Notes: generated by a model from the letters alone, not told the origin. A DNA stretch of 64,000 nt from Aliikangiella coralliicola (GCF_007004725.1 NZ_ML660171.1:186001-250000); one strand, 5' to 3'; shown: positions 8,502-18,029, numbered from the stretch's first letter. Program-made: numbers and translations.

Positions 8502-11500
8502 TCCGTCAGGCGGTCGAGTTTTCAGTAAAACGTAAAGTCACCGTGCTGATGGTTGCGGTTGCGACCCTGGCATTCGGTATGGTTGGTTTTTCTCGATTAC
8601 CGATTAATTTACTTCCTTCGTTAAGTTATCCCTCGTTAACCGTGCAAACCGAGTTTCCTAATGCAGCCCCTGCAGAAGTCGAACAATTAATTACTCGGCC
8701 TGTGGAAGAAGTTGTCGGCGTTTTAAAAGGACTTAAAGAAATTCATTCAGTTTCCCGCTCTGGCATCTCAGAGGTAACGCTTGAGTTTGGTTGGGGGGCT
8801 GACATGAGCGAGCTCGCTATGGATATCAGGGAAAAACTCGATCGTCTATTTTTGCCGCTTGAAGCTGAAACGCCGATTGTTTTGCGATTTGACCCATCAT
8901 TAGATCCGGTTTTGAAATTAAGTATTAGCGGCGACTTGCCGTTAACCCAGCTCAGGCTTTTAGGCGACAAGGAAATTAAAGAAGGTCTTGAGCGAATTGA
9001 AGGTGTTGCGTCTGCGAAAATTCAAGGTGGTGAAGAAGAAGAAATTCATGTGAACATTAATCAGGGAAAAGTTGCCGCAATGGGAATTTCTCCTCAAGAA
9101 CTCGAATTGCTGTTACGAAACTCCAATATCAACCGGCCTGGCGGCTCGTTAAAAAACAAACAAACTCAATTATTGGTCAGAACTCTCAATGAATATGACA
9201 ACCTTCAGGAAATTCGAGACTTGCGAATTACACCGCCTGGAAAAGTTGCCGTGCGACTGGGAGATGTAGCTGAAGTTATCTGGTCGAGCAAAGACCGAGA
9301 AGAAATTGCACGCTTTAATTCCCAAGAAGGTATCTTGGTATCCCTGTACAAAGAAGGTGATGCTAACACTGTTGAAGTGGCGGCAGAGGTTAAAAAGCAA
9401 TTAAAGGCATTAAAGCGTAAGTTGCCCAAAGGGGCCTCGATTGATGTTCAGTTTGATCAGTCTCGCTTTATCGAACAGTCAATTGATGAAGTAAAAAAAT
9501 CGTTGTTGATTGGCGGTCTGTTAGCAATTTGCGTTTTGTGGATCTTTTTACGGGATTTCCGTTTAACTGCGATTATTACCACGGCGATACCATTGTCTGT
9601 AGTAGCGACATTTATTTTTATGTACCGCTCCGATGTTTCCCTCAACATTATGTCATTAGGCGGACTAACGCTTGGTGTCGGAATGTTGGTTGATTCAGCG
9701 ATTGTCGTGTTGGAATCAATCCACCGACAACGTGAAAAAGGATTAAGTATTGCTCAAGCGGCAATTGTTGGAACCAGTGAAGTTGGCGGCGCAGTGACGG
9801 CTTCAGTGTTAACCACTATTGCCGTATTTATCCCTATTGTTTTTGTCGAAGGAATCGCCGGTCAGTTGTTTCGTGATCAGGCATTGACGGTGACTTTTAG
9901 CTTATTAGCTTCGCTAGTGGTTTCCTTTACACTAATTCCGATGTTAGCCTCACTGGGGAAGTCGTCAGCTCGAAAAAAGTCCGCTGTTGATGATTTAAAA
10001 TCAGTTGATTCCTCAACAACAAAAATAGAAAACGCTAATCAAACTGACAAAATAACAAAAGCAGACAGAGAGTCCTTAGGTTTCTTTTCACGATGGTACG
10101 AATCGGTTTTGCGTAAAGCGCTAGCGATAAAATGGTTAACCGTTAGTAGCGGTTTTATTGCGCTATTTTTTGCAGTACAACTGCTACCTGGAATTCCCAC
10201 TGCACTGATTCCGCAGATGAGTGAAGGTGAGTTCTATTTTGATATCAGTTTGCCTGAAGGAACTGCATTACCAACAACCAATCAAGTCTTAACCGGCATG
10301 GAAAATGTCGCCCTGGCTCATCCCGATGTTGCTAAAGTGTATACGTCGGTTGGTAGTCGTAATGTTAGTGGTGGGCTTTCGTTAAAAACCAAAGATGAAA
10401 ATCTGGGGCAAATCAGCGTGGTTATTAAAGATCGTAGCGATGCCCAAATGGAAGAGCGTGTCGCTGAGCATTTAAGGCAACAATTTAATGATATTCCACA
10501 AGCTGATGTGCAGTTTGGCAGACCTTCCTTTTTCAGTTTAAAAACACCGTTGGAATTATTATTTTTTGGCGAAGATATCAATTTGTTGCGTGAGTACAGC
10601 ATGCAACTTTTACCCGAGCTTGAAAAAGTTGAAGGGTTGGTAGACATTCAGGCGTCGTTAGAAACCGGCAACCCAGAACTGATGATCCAGTTTGATCGCC
10701 AAAAGTTGGCGCGCTTGGGATTCTCTATCCAAAATGTGGCAGAGACATTAAATCAACGGGTGAACGGCAGCATTGTTTCACGATTTCAACAGCCGGATCG
10801 ACAAATCGATATTCGATTACGCAATCGCGAAGTTGATAGAGATAGTGTGACCGATATTGAAAATATTGTCATTGGTCAAGCACAACAAAGGCCGGTTACC
10901 TTAAGCGCCGTTGCAACGGTAACATCAGCACAAGGTCCAGCTGCTATTGATCGAATACAGCAATCCAGGGTGGCGATAATCGCAGCCAATTTTAAGCAAC
11001 GAAGCTTAGATGATGTGGTTGAAGAATTAGCGCAGGTCATTCGAAATAATCCTCCGCCGATCGGTATTGTTTTTGAGTTCGGCGGTCAGAAAAAAGAAAT
11101 GGAAAAATCTTTTGATAGTATGTTATTTGCGGTGCTGTTGGCGATTTTCCTGGTTTACCTGGTGATGGCGGCGACCTTTGAACACTTAGGACATCCGTTT
11201 GTTATTTTGTTTACCATTCCATTAGCGATGATTGGTGTGATCGGCGGGCTCTACGTTAGTGGTTACGCCATTAGTGTTATCTCCTTAATCGGTGCTGTCT
11301 TTTTAGTTGGTGTGGTAGTCAATAACGCAATCGTTTTGGTTGATGCCATTAACCAGAGTCGACGTAGTGGGCGAGATAAATTTGAGGCCATTGTCGAGGC
11401 TAGCAAGTCCAGATTGAGACCCATTTTAATGACCACTTGCACCACTGTGTTAGGGCTGTTGCCGATGGCTATCGGATTTGGAGAGGGGGCTGAACTCAGG

Positions 11501-11740
11501 GCTCCGCTGGCTGTGGTTGTATCTTTCGGATTAGTCATCGCTACAGGATTAACCTTATTTATTATTCCTGCAGCTTATCTAATCATGCCATCTCATGTTA
11601 CCACTGATGAAGAACTACAAATTCTTGATGAAAGGGTGGCAAAAGCAGAAGAAATTGAGAGTCATCACGAGCAACCAAATGAAGCGTCGAAAGATAATCC
11701 GATTGCCGATAAATCGATCGAACCTGCACCCGGCCGTTAA
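8498..11740 (+). CDS. RND efflux permease 1
   Basis: 1080-residue AcrB/HAE-type RND transporter: TM1, a large periplasmic loop, TM2-7, a second loop, TM8-12. N-terminal FSVKRKVTVLMVAVATLAFG and QTEFPNAAPAEVEQLITRPV are typical. TM4 reads GVGMLVDSAIVVLESI, so only one of the two AcrB TM4 aspartates is present (Asp399-Ser400). TM10 has VGVVVNNAIVLVDAI. A polar insert of about 45 residues rich in Ser/Lys/Asp (coding 9960-10080) lies between TM6 and TM7. The last 60 residues are a charged cytosolic tail. Second gene of a three-gene operon with its adaptor and a second pump; a heteromeric (MdtBC-like) pump is possible. Substrate unknown. Confidence 0.93.
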   Translation: MIRQAVEFSVKRKVTVLMVAVATLAFGMVGFSRLPINLLPSLSYPSLTVQTEFPNAAPAEVEQLITRPVEEVVGVLKGLKEIHSVSRSGISEVTLEFGWGADMSELAMDIREKLDRLFLPLEAETPIVLRFDPSLDPVLKLSISGDLPLTQLRLLGDKEIKEGLERIEGVASAKIQGGEEEEIHVNINQGKVAAMGISPQELELLLRNSNINRPGGSLKNKQTQLLVRTLNEYDNLQEIRDLRITPPGKVAVRLGDVAEVIWSSKDREEIARFNSQEGILVSLYKEGDANTVEVAAEVKKQLKALKRKLPKGASIDVQFDQSRFIEQSIDEVKKSLLIGGLLAICVLWIFLRDFRLTAIITTAIPLSVVATFIFMYRSDVSLNIMSLGGLTLGVGMLVDSAIVVLESIHRQREKGLSIAQAAIVGTSEVGGAVTASVLTTIAVFIPIVFVEGIAGQLFRDQALTVTFSLLASLVVSFTLIPMLASLGKSSARKKSAVDDLKSVDSSTTKIENANQTDKITKADRESLGFFSRWYESVLRKALAIKWLTVSSGFIALFFAVQLLPGIPTALIPQMSEGEFYFDISLPEGTALPTTNQVLTGMENVALAHPDVAKVYTSVGSRNVSGGLSLKTKDENLGQISVVIKDRSDAQMEERVAEHLRQQFNDIPQADVQFGRPSFFSLKTPLELLFFGEDINLLREYSMQLLPELEKVEGLVDIQASLETGNPELMIQFDRQKLARLGFSIQNVAETLNQRVNGSIVSRFQQPDRQIDIRLRNREVDRDSVTDIENIVIGQAQQRPVTLSAVATVTSAQGPAAIDRIQQSRVAIIAANFKQRSLDDVVEELAQVIRNNPPPIGIVFEFGGQKKEMEKSFDSMLFAVLLAIFLVYLVMAATFEHLGHPFVILFTIPLAMIGVIGGLYVSGYAISVISLIGAVFLVGVVVNNAIVLVDAINQSRRSGRDKFEAIVEASKSRLRPILMTTCTTVLGLLPMAIGFGEGAELRAPLAVVVSFGLVIATGLTLFIIPAAYLIMPSHVTTDEELQILDERVAKAEEIESHHEQPNEASKDNPIADKSIEPAPGR

Positions 11741-11804
11741 TAGCTGATAGCTAAGTAAGACTTCGAATTGCCAGGTATTGTTTAAGAGTGAAGAGGTAAA
11801 GATC

Positions 11805-14800
11805 ATGACCTTACCAGAAATAGCTGTTAAAAAGCCCATAGGCACCTTAATGGCGCTGATTAGCATTTTGGTGCTTGGTATTATTGCTTTATTCAAACTT
11901 GAACTGGCGTTCATGCCTGAGTCAGAGCAAAGAAATTTATTTGTAGTGGTCAACTATCCCAATGCTTCGCCAAAAGCGATCGAGCGGATGATTGTTAAAC
12001 CCATCGAAGAGAGCCTTGCGTCAATGAATGGCCTTGAACACATGTGGTCTAACAGTGATTCTCGCGGTGGCCGAATTAATCTTAATTTTTCATTTAACGT
12101 CAACATGGCTTTGGCCAGGGTGGAAATACACGAACGACTCGATCGTATTAAAGATGAGCTACCCGAAGATCTGGAAAGAATTGTTATATCTGAAAACTGG
12201 AATCCGCGTGAGTCCGGCGAAACCATTATGGAAGCGCGTTTAAGTTCCGGCAGAGACTTAAGTAAAAACTATGATTTACTCGACCGGAAAATCGTTAAAC
12301 CACTAGAAAGAATTGCGGGCGTTGCAGTGGTGTCACTTGATGGTGTTAACCCGCGAGAAGTCAGAATAAATCTCGACCTGCAAAAACTTAAACGACATCG
12401 TATTGATGCCAGATCTGTGTGGCGTGACATTGCTCAGAATAATCAGAATGCTGCCATCGGTGTCGTCAGAAATTCACAGTCTAAAGTGTTATTGCGGTCG
12501 GTTGGCGCGTTTAAAACTGCCGATGAAATTGGTCGTTTGCCCTTAACTGGATCGCAATTAAGATTATCAGATGTTGCAGAGATTAGTTATGAAGAGCCGC
12601 CACTGGAATATGGTAGACACCTTGACGGTGATTTTGCAATTGGACTAAATGTTGCCAAGGAATCATCAGCAAATACGATTACAATCACTGATGCGGTTTA
12701 CCAGAAAATCGATGAAATGCAAAACGATCCTGAATTGGATGGAATTAATTTCCTGGTTTGGCAAGATCAGGGCAAAGAAATTCGCAACACTTTGGGAGAC
12801 TTAGAGCAAACCGGCTTCTTCGGCGCGATACTTGCCACTATTGTTTTATTTTTATTCTTAAGAAAAGTTTCGACTACAATTGTGGCCGTTGCCTGTATTC
12901 CATTTTCACTGATTGTGGCTTGTGGCGTTATCTGGTTGCAAGGCAAGTCATTGAATACTATTTCGTTATTAGGTCTTATTGTTGGCCTCGGAATGTTAGT
13001 GGATAACGCCGTTGTCGTAATGGAAAATATTGACCGTTATCAAAAGAAAGGCTATGACGGTCGAGTCGCGGCAATATTAGGTTCGAAAGAAGTTTCAATC
13101 GCTGTTATGACAGCAACTCTGACGTCACTGATCGTTTTTTTACCAATGATTTTTTCCAAGCCTACGAACATGAATATTGTTTTGCAGGAGCTTGGTTTAA
13201 CCATTTGTATTACCTTGATTGCCTCCCTGGTAATTAGCCAGACTTTGATTCCACTCGCATCAACGCGACTATTAAAGAAAAAGAAAACGGTGACTAAAAC
13301 GCCAATCATGGACTGGTTACAAAAGGTTTATTCGAGAATACTTGGGTTTACATTGAAACATCGCTGGATGGCTGTGGTATCAGGATTCGGTGTTTTGCTC
13401 GCCACTATTTATCCGGTCAAAAATATTAACTTTAATTTTGATGCCGCACCCACCGAAATGTTTGTAGGGATCCGAATTGATATTAGTGAACCTATGTCAT
13501 TACAGGCAAAAGAAGCCCTTGTTACTCGTGTCGAAAAATCTTTAGCGCCTTACAAAGAACAACTTAATATTAAGTCCATTTATAGCTGGTGGAGTGAACA
13601 AAACTCGATTACTCGTTTATATATGAAACAAGGTTTCCAGAATGAGGAAGAAATGAACAAAGTTCGCCGTCAGTTACCTGAGTTGCTCCCTGTTATTCCC
13701 GGCGTTAAGCTTCAGGTCCAGGACAATGGGCCATTTTGGCGTCGTAATAGTGGTAAGCGCGTTGCAGTTCGGTTAAACGGACCTGATACTGAAACTTTAG
13801 GTGAGCTTTCTGAGAAGGCGCTTCTAAGAATTGAAAATATACCAGGTTTATTTGATTTTTACTCCACCGCAGAAGGGGGAAGATTGGAGCTTCACGCTGA
13901 ACTCGATCGCGATCGAATGTCTGGTTATGGTGTTGCTTCTAATCAGCCCGCCAGTTTAGTTGAAATGACTTTTAGAGGTCGAAACTTACCGCGCTTTAAA
14001 AGTGAAAATGGTGAAGTTGAAATGCGATTATTGCTCGGAGAAGATCAGGACACTCATGTTTCTGATGTGAAAAATTTAACCCTGGAAAAGTCTGACGGTT
14101 CAGCAATTGCACTGGATAGTATTTCGAATTTTGCGACGCGCAAAGGCCCAGGACGAATTCAGCGGCAAAACAAAGTATCCAGCATTTGGGTTGGAGCTAG
14201 ATTTGAAGAGGGTAAACGTAAGGAGTATCACAAGCAGATTGTTGAGCTATTAAAAGACATGCCGCTTCCGACAGGTTATCAATGGCAGTTTAATAATCGT
14301 TGGCGAGGAGCTGAACAGAGTCAGGAGGAGTTTGTGCTGAATCTGCTGTTGGCGCTCGGTTTAATTTTCGCGGTGATGGCGAGTTTATTTGAGTCAATGC
14401 GTCAGGCAATAGCGCTGATGATTAGTTTACCCTTTGCGCTTGCCGGGGCTTTCTGGACCTTGTTTTTATTTGGCATTGATTTCGACCAACCTGCTTCAGT
14501 GGCGGTTTTGTTGTTGTTAGGCATTGTGGTGAATAATGGCATTGTGATGATCGAACACATCAATCTTTATCGTCGCGAAGGCTGGGAGCGATCAAAAGCG
14601 ATGATTCAAGGAGGGAAGGAACGACTAAGGCCGATTATTATGACCGCTTTAACTACATTGGTGGGTTTGATTCCTATCGTGATTCAAAAGCCTTCGCTAG
14701 GCGGTGTGTACTATTATTCCATGGCTTACGTCATTATCGGTGGGTTATTGTTTTCAACAGTGTTAACAACGGTGTTTTTGCCGGCGACAATTTCTCTGGT

Positions 14801-14882
14801 TGAGGATACGCCGGGCAGGGTTGCCGCGCTTTTTCGGTGGATTGGGTCTGCGTTTAGAAGGAAACAGCCTGCGAGTCAGTGA
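11805..14882 (+). CDS. RND efflux permease 2
   Basis: A 1025-residue RND permease, clearly divergent from the first pump. Start chosen at ATG 11805 (MTLPEIAVKKPIGTLMALIS) because GAAGAGG lies about 9 bases upstream; an in-frame TTG at 11778 is unlikely. VNYPNASPKAIERMIVKPI matches the first periplasmic helix of the family. TM4 reads GLGMLVDNAVVVMENI (Asp400-Asn401), again lacking the second aspartate; TM10 has LLGIVVNNGIVMIEHI. It follows the first pump by 64 bases. Two unlike pumps with one adaptor suggest a hetero-trimer or two alternative pumps sharing the adaptor. Confidence 0.92.
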   Translation: MTLPEIAVKKPIGTLMALISILVLGIIALFKLELAFMPESEQRNLFVVVNYPNASPKAIERMIVKPIEESLASMNGLEHMWSNSDSRGGRINLNFSFNVNMALARVEIHERLDRIKDELPEDLERIVISENWNPRESGETIMEARLSSGRDLSKNYDLLDRKIVKPLERIAGVAVVSLDGVNPREVRINLDLQKLKRHRIDARSVWRDIAQNNQNAAIGVVRNSQSKVLLRSVGAFKTADEIGRLPLTGSQLRLSDVAEISYEEPPLEYGRHLDGDFAIGLNVAKESSANTITITDAVYQKIDEMQNDPELDGINFLVWQDQGKEIRNTLGDLEQTGFFGAILATIVLFLFLRKVSTTIVAVACIPFSLIVACGVIWLQGKSLNTISLLGLIVGLGMLVDNAVVVMENIDRYQKKGYDGRVAAILGSKEVSIAVMTATLTSLIVFLPMIFSKPTNMNIVLQELGLTICITLIASLVISQTLIPLASTRLLKKKKTVTKTPIMDWLQKVYSRILGFTLKHRWMAVVSGFGVLLATIYPVKNINFNFDAAPTEMFVGIRIDISEPMSLQAKEALVTRVEKSLAPYKEQLNIKSIYSWWSEQNSITRLYMKQGFQNEEEMNKVRRQLPELLPVIPGVKLQVQDNGPFWRRNSGKRVAVRLNGPDTETLGELSEKALLRIENIPGLFDFYSTAEGGRLELHAELDRDRMSGYGVASNQPASLVEMTFRGRNLPRFKSENGEVEMRLLLGEDQDTHVSDVKNLTLEKSDGSAIALDSISNFATRKGPGRIQRQNKVSSIWVGARFEEGKRKEYHKQIVELLKDMPLPTGYQWQFNNRWRGAEQSQEEFVLNLLLALGLIFAVMASLFESMRQAIALMISLPFALAGAFWTLFLFGIDFDQPASVAVLLLLGIVVNNGIVMIEHINLYRREGWERSKAMIQGGKERLRPIIMTALTTLVGLIPIVIQKPSLGGVYYYSMAYVIIGGLLFSTVLTTVFLPATISLVEDTPGRVAALFRWIGSAFRRKQPASQ

Positions 14883-14942
14883 TTGTTGTATGAGTTGTGA
14901 TCTTAGACTCGTTCGGGTTAATTGTCTGAAAGCTAATTCATG

Positions 14943-14968
14943 GTTCCACTTTTTTTAGAAAGTGGAAC
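14943..14968. terminator. Strong hairpin between convergent genes
   Basis: Perfect 10-bp arms GTTCCACTTT (14943-14952) and AAAGTGGAAC (14959-14968) with a 6-base loop. It sits between the end of the RND operon and the end of the minus-strand gene at 15007. There is no T tract outside the stem, so the terminator role is probable from position, not proven. Confidence 0.55.
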
Positions 14969-15006
14969 TGTCAATATGATAAAGCTAGTTAACCTCTAGC
15001 TAGATA

Positions 15007-15339
15007 TTACTTAATCAAATATATGTGCTTGATTTTAGGGATCCCTTCATGACAGCCATCAATCCAGAACTTTATTTTGCTTCCTGAATGGTATGCGGCA
15101 AGAACTGTAGAATAAGCTTCTTTAAACATTGTTCGAGTCTCAGGCAAAATATAATAGTCATTTCTACCACAGTTGTCGGGATCGACCATATCAGTCTGCT
15201 TAATTAAAACTCCAGTATGTCCCTCATATAGTTGAATTTGCTTTATTTCCTGATCATGTGAATAGCTTCCCGCTGCAGAGGAAATGGTGGATACAGTTAA
15301 AAAGCTCAAACTGCCCACTAACTTAGTAAATGAATTCAT
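15007..15339 (-). CDS. Small secreted two-cysteine protein
   Basis: 110 residues with a clear Sec signal peptide (LVGSLSFLTVSTISSAAG, cleavage around residue 23) and a mature domain of about 87 residues holding two cysteines (in PDNCGRND and WIDGCHEG) that could form one disulfide. The start is backed by a strong Shine-Dalgarno, AAAGGAGT, 6 bases upstream of the ATG. I do not recognise the family. The pattern Cys...YYxLP...FKxxYSxxLxAxxxGxKxxFxxxGC resembles small periplasmic proteins of unknown role in marine gammaproteobacteria, and loosely toxin-B-subunit-like (SubB-like) proteins; that is a weak impression. Monocistronic, convergent with the RND operon. Confidence 0.72.
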   Translation of the reverse strand: MNSFTKLVGSLSFLTVSTISSAAGSYSHDQEIKQIQLYEGHTGVLIKQTDMVDPDNCGRNDYYILPETRTMFKEAYSTVLAAYHSGSKIKFWIDGCHEGIPKIKHIYLIK

Positions 15340-15702
15340 TGATTACTCCTTTAGTTACTACCAAATCGACCATACTGGATCCCAATTCTTGTACCGGCCG
15401 AAAAACTGCGGTGATTATAGCGAAGTGATGATCAACGCGCATTAAAATATCAGGGGGAGATTTGTTTTTTATTGTGATTTGGTGAGAATGCTGCGGAATG
15501 AATTTAAAAGCCAACAAAAATGAAACCTGAGCCATTTTCCAAAAAAGCACTCAATACACTAATATTAAACGAAATAGTAAAGTTATTTTTATATGCCCAA
15601 GAGATATTTTGAAGATTTATCGAAAATTGTACACTTAGCCTGACTCGATAACCGCTAGAGTTATCGATTGAACATTCTATTTTTAATACGAGAATTACTG
15701 CA
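15340..15702. other. Divergent intergenic region before the amidotransferase
   Basis: 363 bases between the small secreted gene (minus) and the amidotransferase (plus). It holds the SD of the minus-strand gene and a perfect 8-bp inverted repeat at 15645-15667. A possible 75-codon minus-strand frame at 15323-15550 is not credible as a gene. Confidence 0.4.
15645..15667. promoter_or_regulatory. Inverted repeat upstream of the amidotransferase (candidate operator)
   Basis: Perfect arms TCGATAAC (15645-15652) and GTTATCGA (15660-15667) around the 7-base loop CGCTAGA, ending about 35 bases before the start codon. The dyad and its position suit an operator; a leader hairpin is the alternative. The binding factor is unknown. 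Confidence 0.4.
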
Positions 15703-16455
15703 TTGGCAAAAATAATGGTCTTCCAACATGTCCCTTACGAACCTTTAGGCACGTTGGATCCGCTCATTCGTTCCCAGAGACACCGTATTCGATACGTTAA
15801 CTTTGGCCGTAACCCAGACGCTCAGCCTAGTATTGAGGGATATGACGCGTTAATTATTCTGGGTGGCCCGATGAATATTGGTCAAGAAGCAGAGTATCCG
15901 CATCTGGACGTTGAAAAGCAGGTTATTCGCGAAGCAATTGAGCAAAATATTCCAATCCTTGGAATTTGCCTCGGCGCACAATTAATTGCCGCAGCACTGG
16001 GGGCAGAGGTTTACCGGGCAAAACAGAGTGAAATTGGTTGGTATAAAATGCTACCGACGATTGCTGGGCGAGATGATTCAGTAACACAGGCCTTCGGCGA
16101 ACAGGAAAATATATTCCAATGGCATGGTTATACCTTTGATTTACCAAAAGATGCTGAGTTGCTTATTCAAGGCGAAGAAATTGTGAATCAGGCCTATCGA
16201 GTTAAAGATAATGTTTATGGTTTTCAGTTTCACCTTGAAGCGAGTTCAGCACTAATTCAACGCTGGCTTAATTTACCGGTGCATCAGCGAGAGTTGGGAT
16301 TGGATAAATCTCAAGATCGTATTGCTCAAATTAAACAGCAGACAGAAAATGAAATTGCTCGATCGTTATCGCTCAGCGAAAAAGTTTTCGGTGCATTTTT
16401 AGCGAAGCTGCCAAAAGTAAATGAAAAACATTGTTTTAACCACCGTCATTTTTAG
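15703..16455 (+). CDS. Class I glutamine amidotransferase
   Basis: 250-residue stand-alone class I (triad) glutamine amidotransferase, the type often annotated as GMP synthase-like. The nucleophile is Cys89 in ILGICLGAQLIAAALG, with His177 and Glu179 in YGFQFHLEAS, and the oxyanion glycines in LIILGGPMNIG. No synthetase domain follows, so it lacks the ATP-pyrophosphatase of true GuaA; such proteins may hydrolyse gamma-glutamyl compounds or supply ammonia to an unknown partner. The first codon may be TTG 15703 or ATG 15715, differing by four residues. Nothing in the neighbourhood identifies the acceptor. Confidence 0.88.
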   Translation: MAKIMVFQHVPYEPLGTLDPLIRSQRHRIRYVNFGRNPDAQPSIEGYDALIILGGPMNIGQEAEYPHLDVEKQVIREAIEQNIPILGICLGAQLIAAALGAEVYRAKQSEIGWYKMLPTIAGRDDSVTQAFGEQENIFQWHGYTFDLPKDAELLIQGEEIVNQAYRVKDNVYGFQFHLEASSALIQRWLNLPVHQRELGLDKSQDRIAQIKQQTENEIARSLSLSEKVFGAFLAKLPKVNEKHCFNHRHF

Positions 16456-16772
16456 CCGCAGTCGTCATTTATTTTTATTCAGCCTCATTTTAAATCTTGC
16501 TCCAACTATTAACGTGTCCTGCGTTTTAAATAACTTGAGATATTTTTTAAATATTGTCGAGAACAATTTGGTATTTTACACATTGAATACTGCAAGGTTG
16601 GTCGATATGCTAAATACATGTTTCGGGTAAGTATGCAGGTACAGTCCTTGTCATCTCGACCGAAGTGGAGAGAACTCCTACTGGTTTTGAATACCTATCA
16701 GTGTAGGTGAACCTGTTTGGAACATTTATTAATAAAATAACAATCTAGAAAAACAACAAACGGTGCGACATA
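16456..16772. other. Intergenic region with a dispersed-repeat-like motif
   Basis: 317 bases. From 16648 to about 16684 it contains GTCATCTCGACCGAAGTG followed by GAGAGAACTCC, a pattern I associate with short repeats scattered in intergenic DNA of many bacteria. No second copy was seen in this window. A 69-codon frame at 16421-16630 overlaps the amidotransferase end and has no coding character. Confidence 0.35.
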
Positions 16773-17723
16773 ATGGAACTCATAAACAAACATATACTCG
16801 CTTTCGGTGCAATTTCATTTTTATTGGCGAGTGTTTCTCTTTCAGCAAACTCGGCTGACAAAAATAAATCGATCGAAAAAGTCAAAAAAGCAGCAACACC
16901 TAAAGTTCAAATTAATAGTTACGACTGGGAAGGAAAAATTCCTGAATCACGACTGGTGGTTTTAAAAAATCCTTACGGGAGCATTCGTTCTCGTAATCAT
17001 AGTGGCGAAAAAATATTTATGCATGCGACTTATCAGGAAATTGGTAAGTATCCGGTTAGACCTGAATTTAAAATCGAGCAAAAGGAAGGTCGTTTATTGA
17101 TAGAAGTTGTGTATTTAGAAAACGTTCACGATAAAAAAGGTAAGTTACGTGGCCGAACAGATGTGTCAATACTTTTTCCTGATACTGTGAGCATTTACGC
17201 AGAAACTGACAGTGGTTTAATTAAAATAGACAAATCTGCTAGTCATGTTGAAGCTGTTTCAAAAAGTGGTGATATAAAACTGACCACAACTGGTTTGTTT
17301 GCAGCGAGAACTGATAGCGGAGAAATTGCGCTGAGGTTACGTGGCATAAAACAAATGGGGCATTCATCTGCAAAATCAAAAAGCGGATTGATTAAAGCCG
17401 ATGTTTTTAGCGATATGGATATTCATTTAACTGGAGAGACAGCGGGAAAGATTACTCTTAATCGAAAACAACAATCGAAATTAAACTTTCAGCAAGGTAA
17501 TAATCAGTCGTTAGTTAAATTAATTTCAGACGATGGAGATATCAAAGTTAAAATTATTTCTCCACCGGAATTAATTCAATCAGTTAAACCTTCAAATGTT
17601 CATGCAGTGGATGTTGATCTTCGTAATCTACCAAAAGCCAAGTTATGGAAACCTGGTGATCCTGTCTTTGATCGTGATGATAAAAGAGATAATTCAAAAA
17701 ATAAAAGTCGCAAAAAATCCTGA
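16773..17723 (+). CDS. Secreted beta-repeat (DUF4097/adhesin-like) protein
   Basis: 316 residues with a Sec signal peptide (LAFGAISFLLASVSLSANS, cleavage near residue 27). The mature part has repeated short strands of the kind SGLIKID, SGDIKLTT, SGEIALRL, SGLIKADV, DGDIKVKI, as in the DUF4097 putative adhesin fold, a right-handed beta-solenoid. The C-terminal tail carries VDLRNLPKAKLWKPGDPV (residues 281-298) and then a Lys/Asp/Arg-rich end. A nearly identical pattern occurs near the N-terminus of the next secreted protein (residues 52-66), which suggests a shared targeting or docking role. A Rho-independent terminator follows, so it is a separate transcript. Function unknown. Confidence 0.7.
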   Translation: MELINKHILAFGAISFLLASVSLSANSADKNKSIEKVKKAATPKVQINSYDWEGKIPESRLVVLKNPYGSIRSRNHSGEKIFMHATYQEIGKYPVRPEFKIEQKEGRLLIEVVYLENVHDKKGKLRGRTDVSILFPDTVSIYAETDSGLIKIDKSASHVEAVSKSGDIKLTTTGLFAARTDSGEIALRLRGIKQMGHSSAKSKSGLIKADVFSDMDIHLTGETAGKITLNRKQQSKLNFQQGNNQSLVKLISDDGDIKVKIISPPELIQSVKPSNVHAVDVDLRNLPKAKLWKPGDPVFDRDDKRDNSKNKSRKKS

Positions 17724-18029
17724 TTGTTTTTTCCATTTATTAAATTATTTATAACCTATTTTAAGGCTGATTTATTCAGCCTTATTTTGTTTATGCGTAA
17801 CAAAAAATAGTTATCTCTTTTTTAATATAAGTAAACGCGGTTAGATTAATTTCTTGTTTATTTTCTGTGCATTATTTACGTACTTTGTAACATTTGCATT
17901 ATGTATATTGATTTTGCACAAGGGATATGAGGTACCAAGGAGAACGTTTTTTAAATAGCGAATCGAGTTACCAGATTTTAATTTAAAAAACAGTCTACAA
18001 CATTTCTATAAACAAAAAGGACCAAGAAA
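17724..18029. other. Intergenic region between the two secreted-protein genes
   Basis: 306 bases: a strong terminator at 17762-17784, then AT-rich DNA that should carry the promoter of the PKD/PPC protein gene, and the Shine-Dalgarno AAAGGA near 18015-18020 for its GTG start. Confidence 0.5.
17762..17792 (+). terminator. Rho-independent terminator
   Basis: Arms TAAGGCTGA (17762-17770) and TCAGCCTTA (17776-17784), perfect 9-bp stem, loop TTTAT, followed by TTTTGTTT. Lies 38 bases after the stop of the adhesin-like gene. Confidence 0.88.

Noticed and set aside
15323-15550. 75-codon minus-strand frame
   Set aside because: It overlaps the SD and start of the small secreted protein gene, has no SD of its own and no coding character.
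15703-16455. GMP synthase guaA
   Set aside because: Only the amidotransferase domain is present; there is no ATP-pyrophosphatase or dimerisation domain.
16421-16630. 69-codon plus-strand frame after the amidotransferase
   Set aside because: Overlaps the end of the amidotransferase gene in another frame, low-complexity Leu/Asn/Phe content, no SD.
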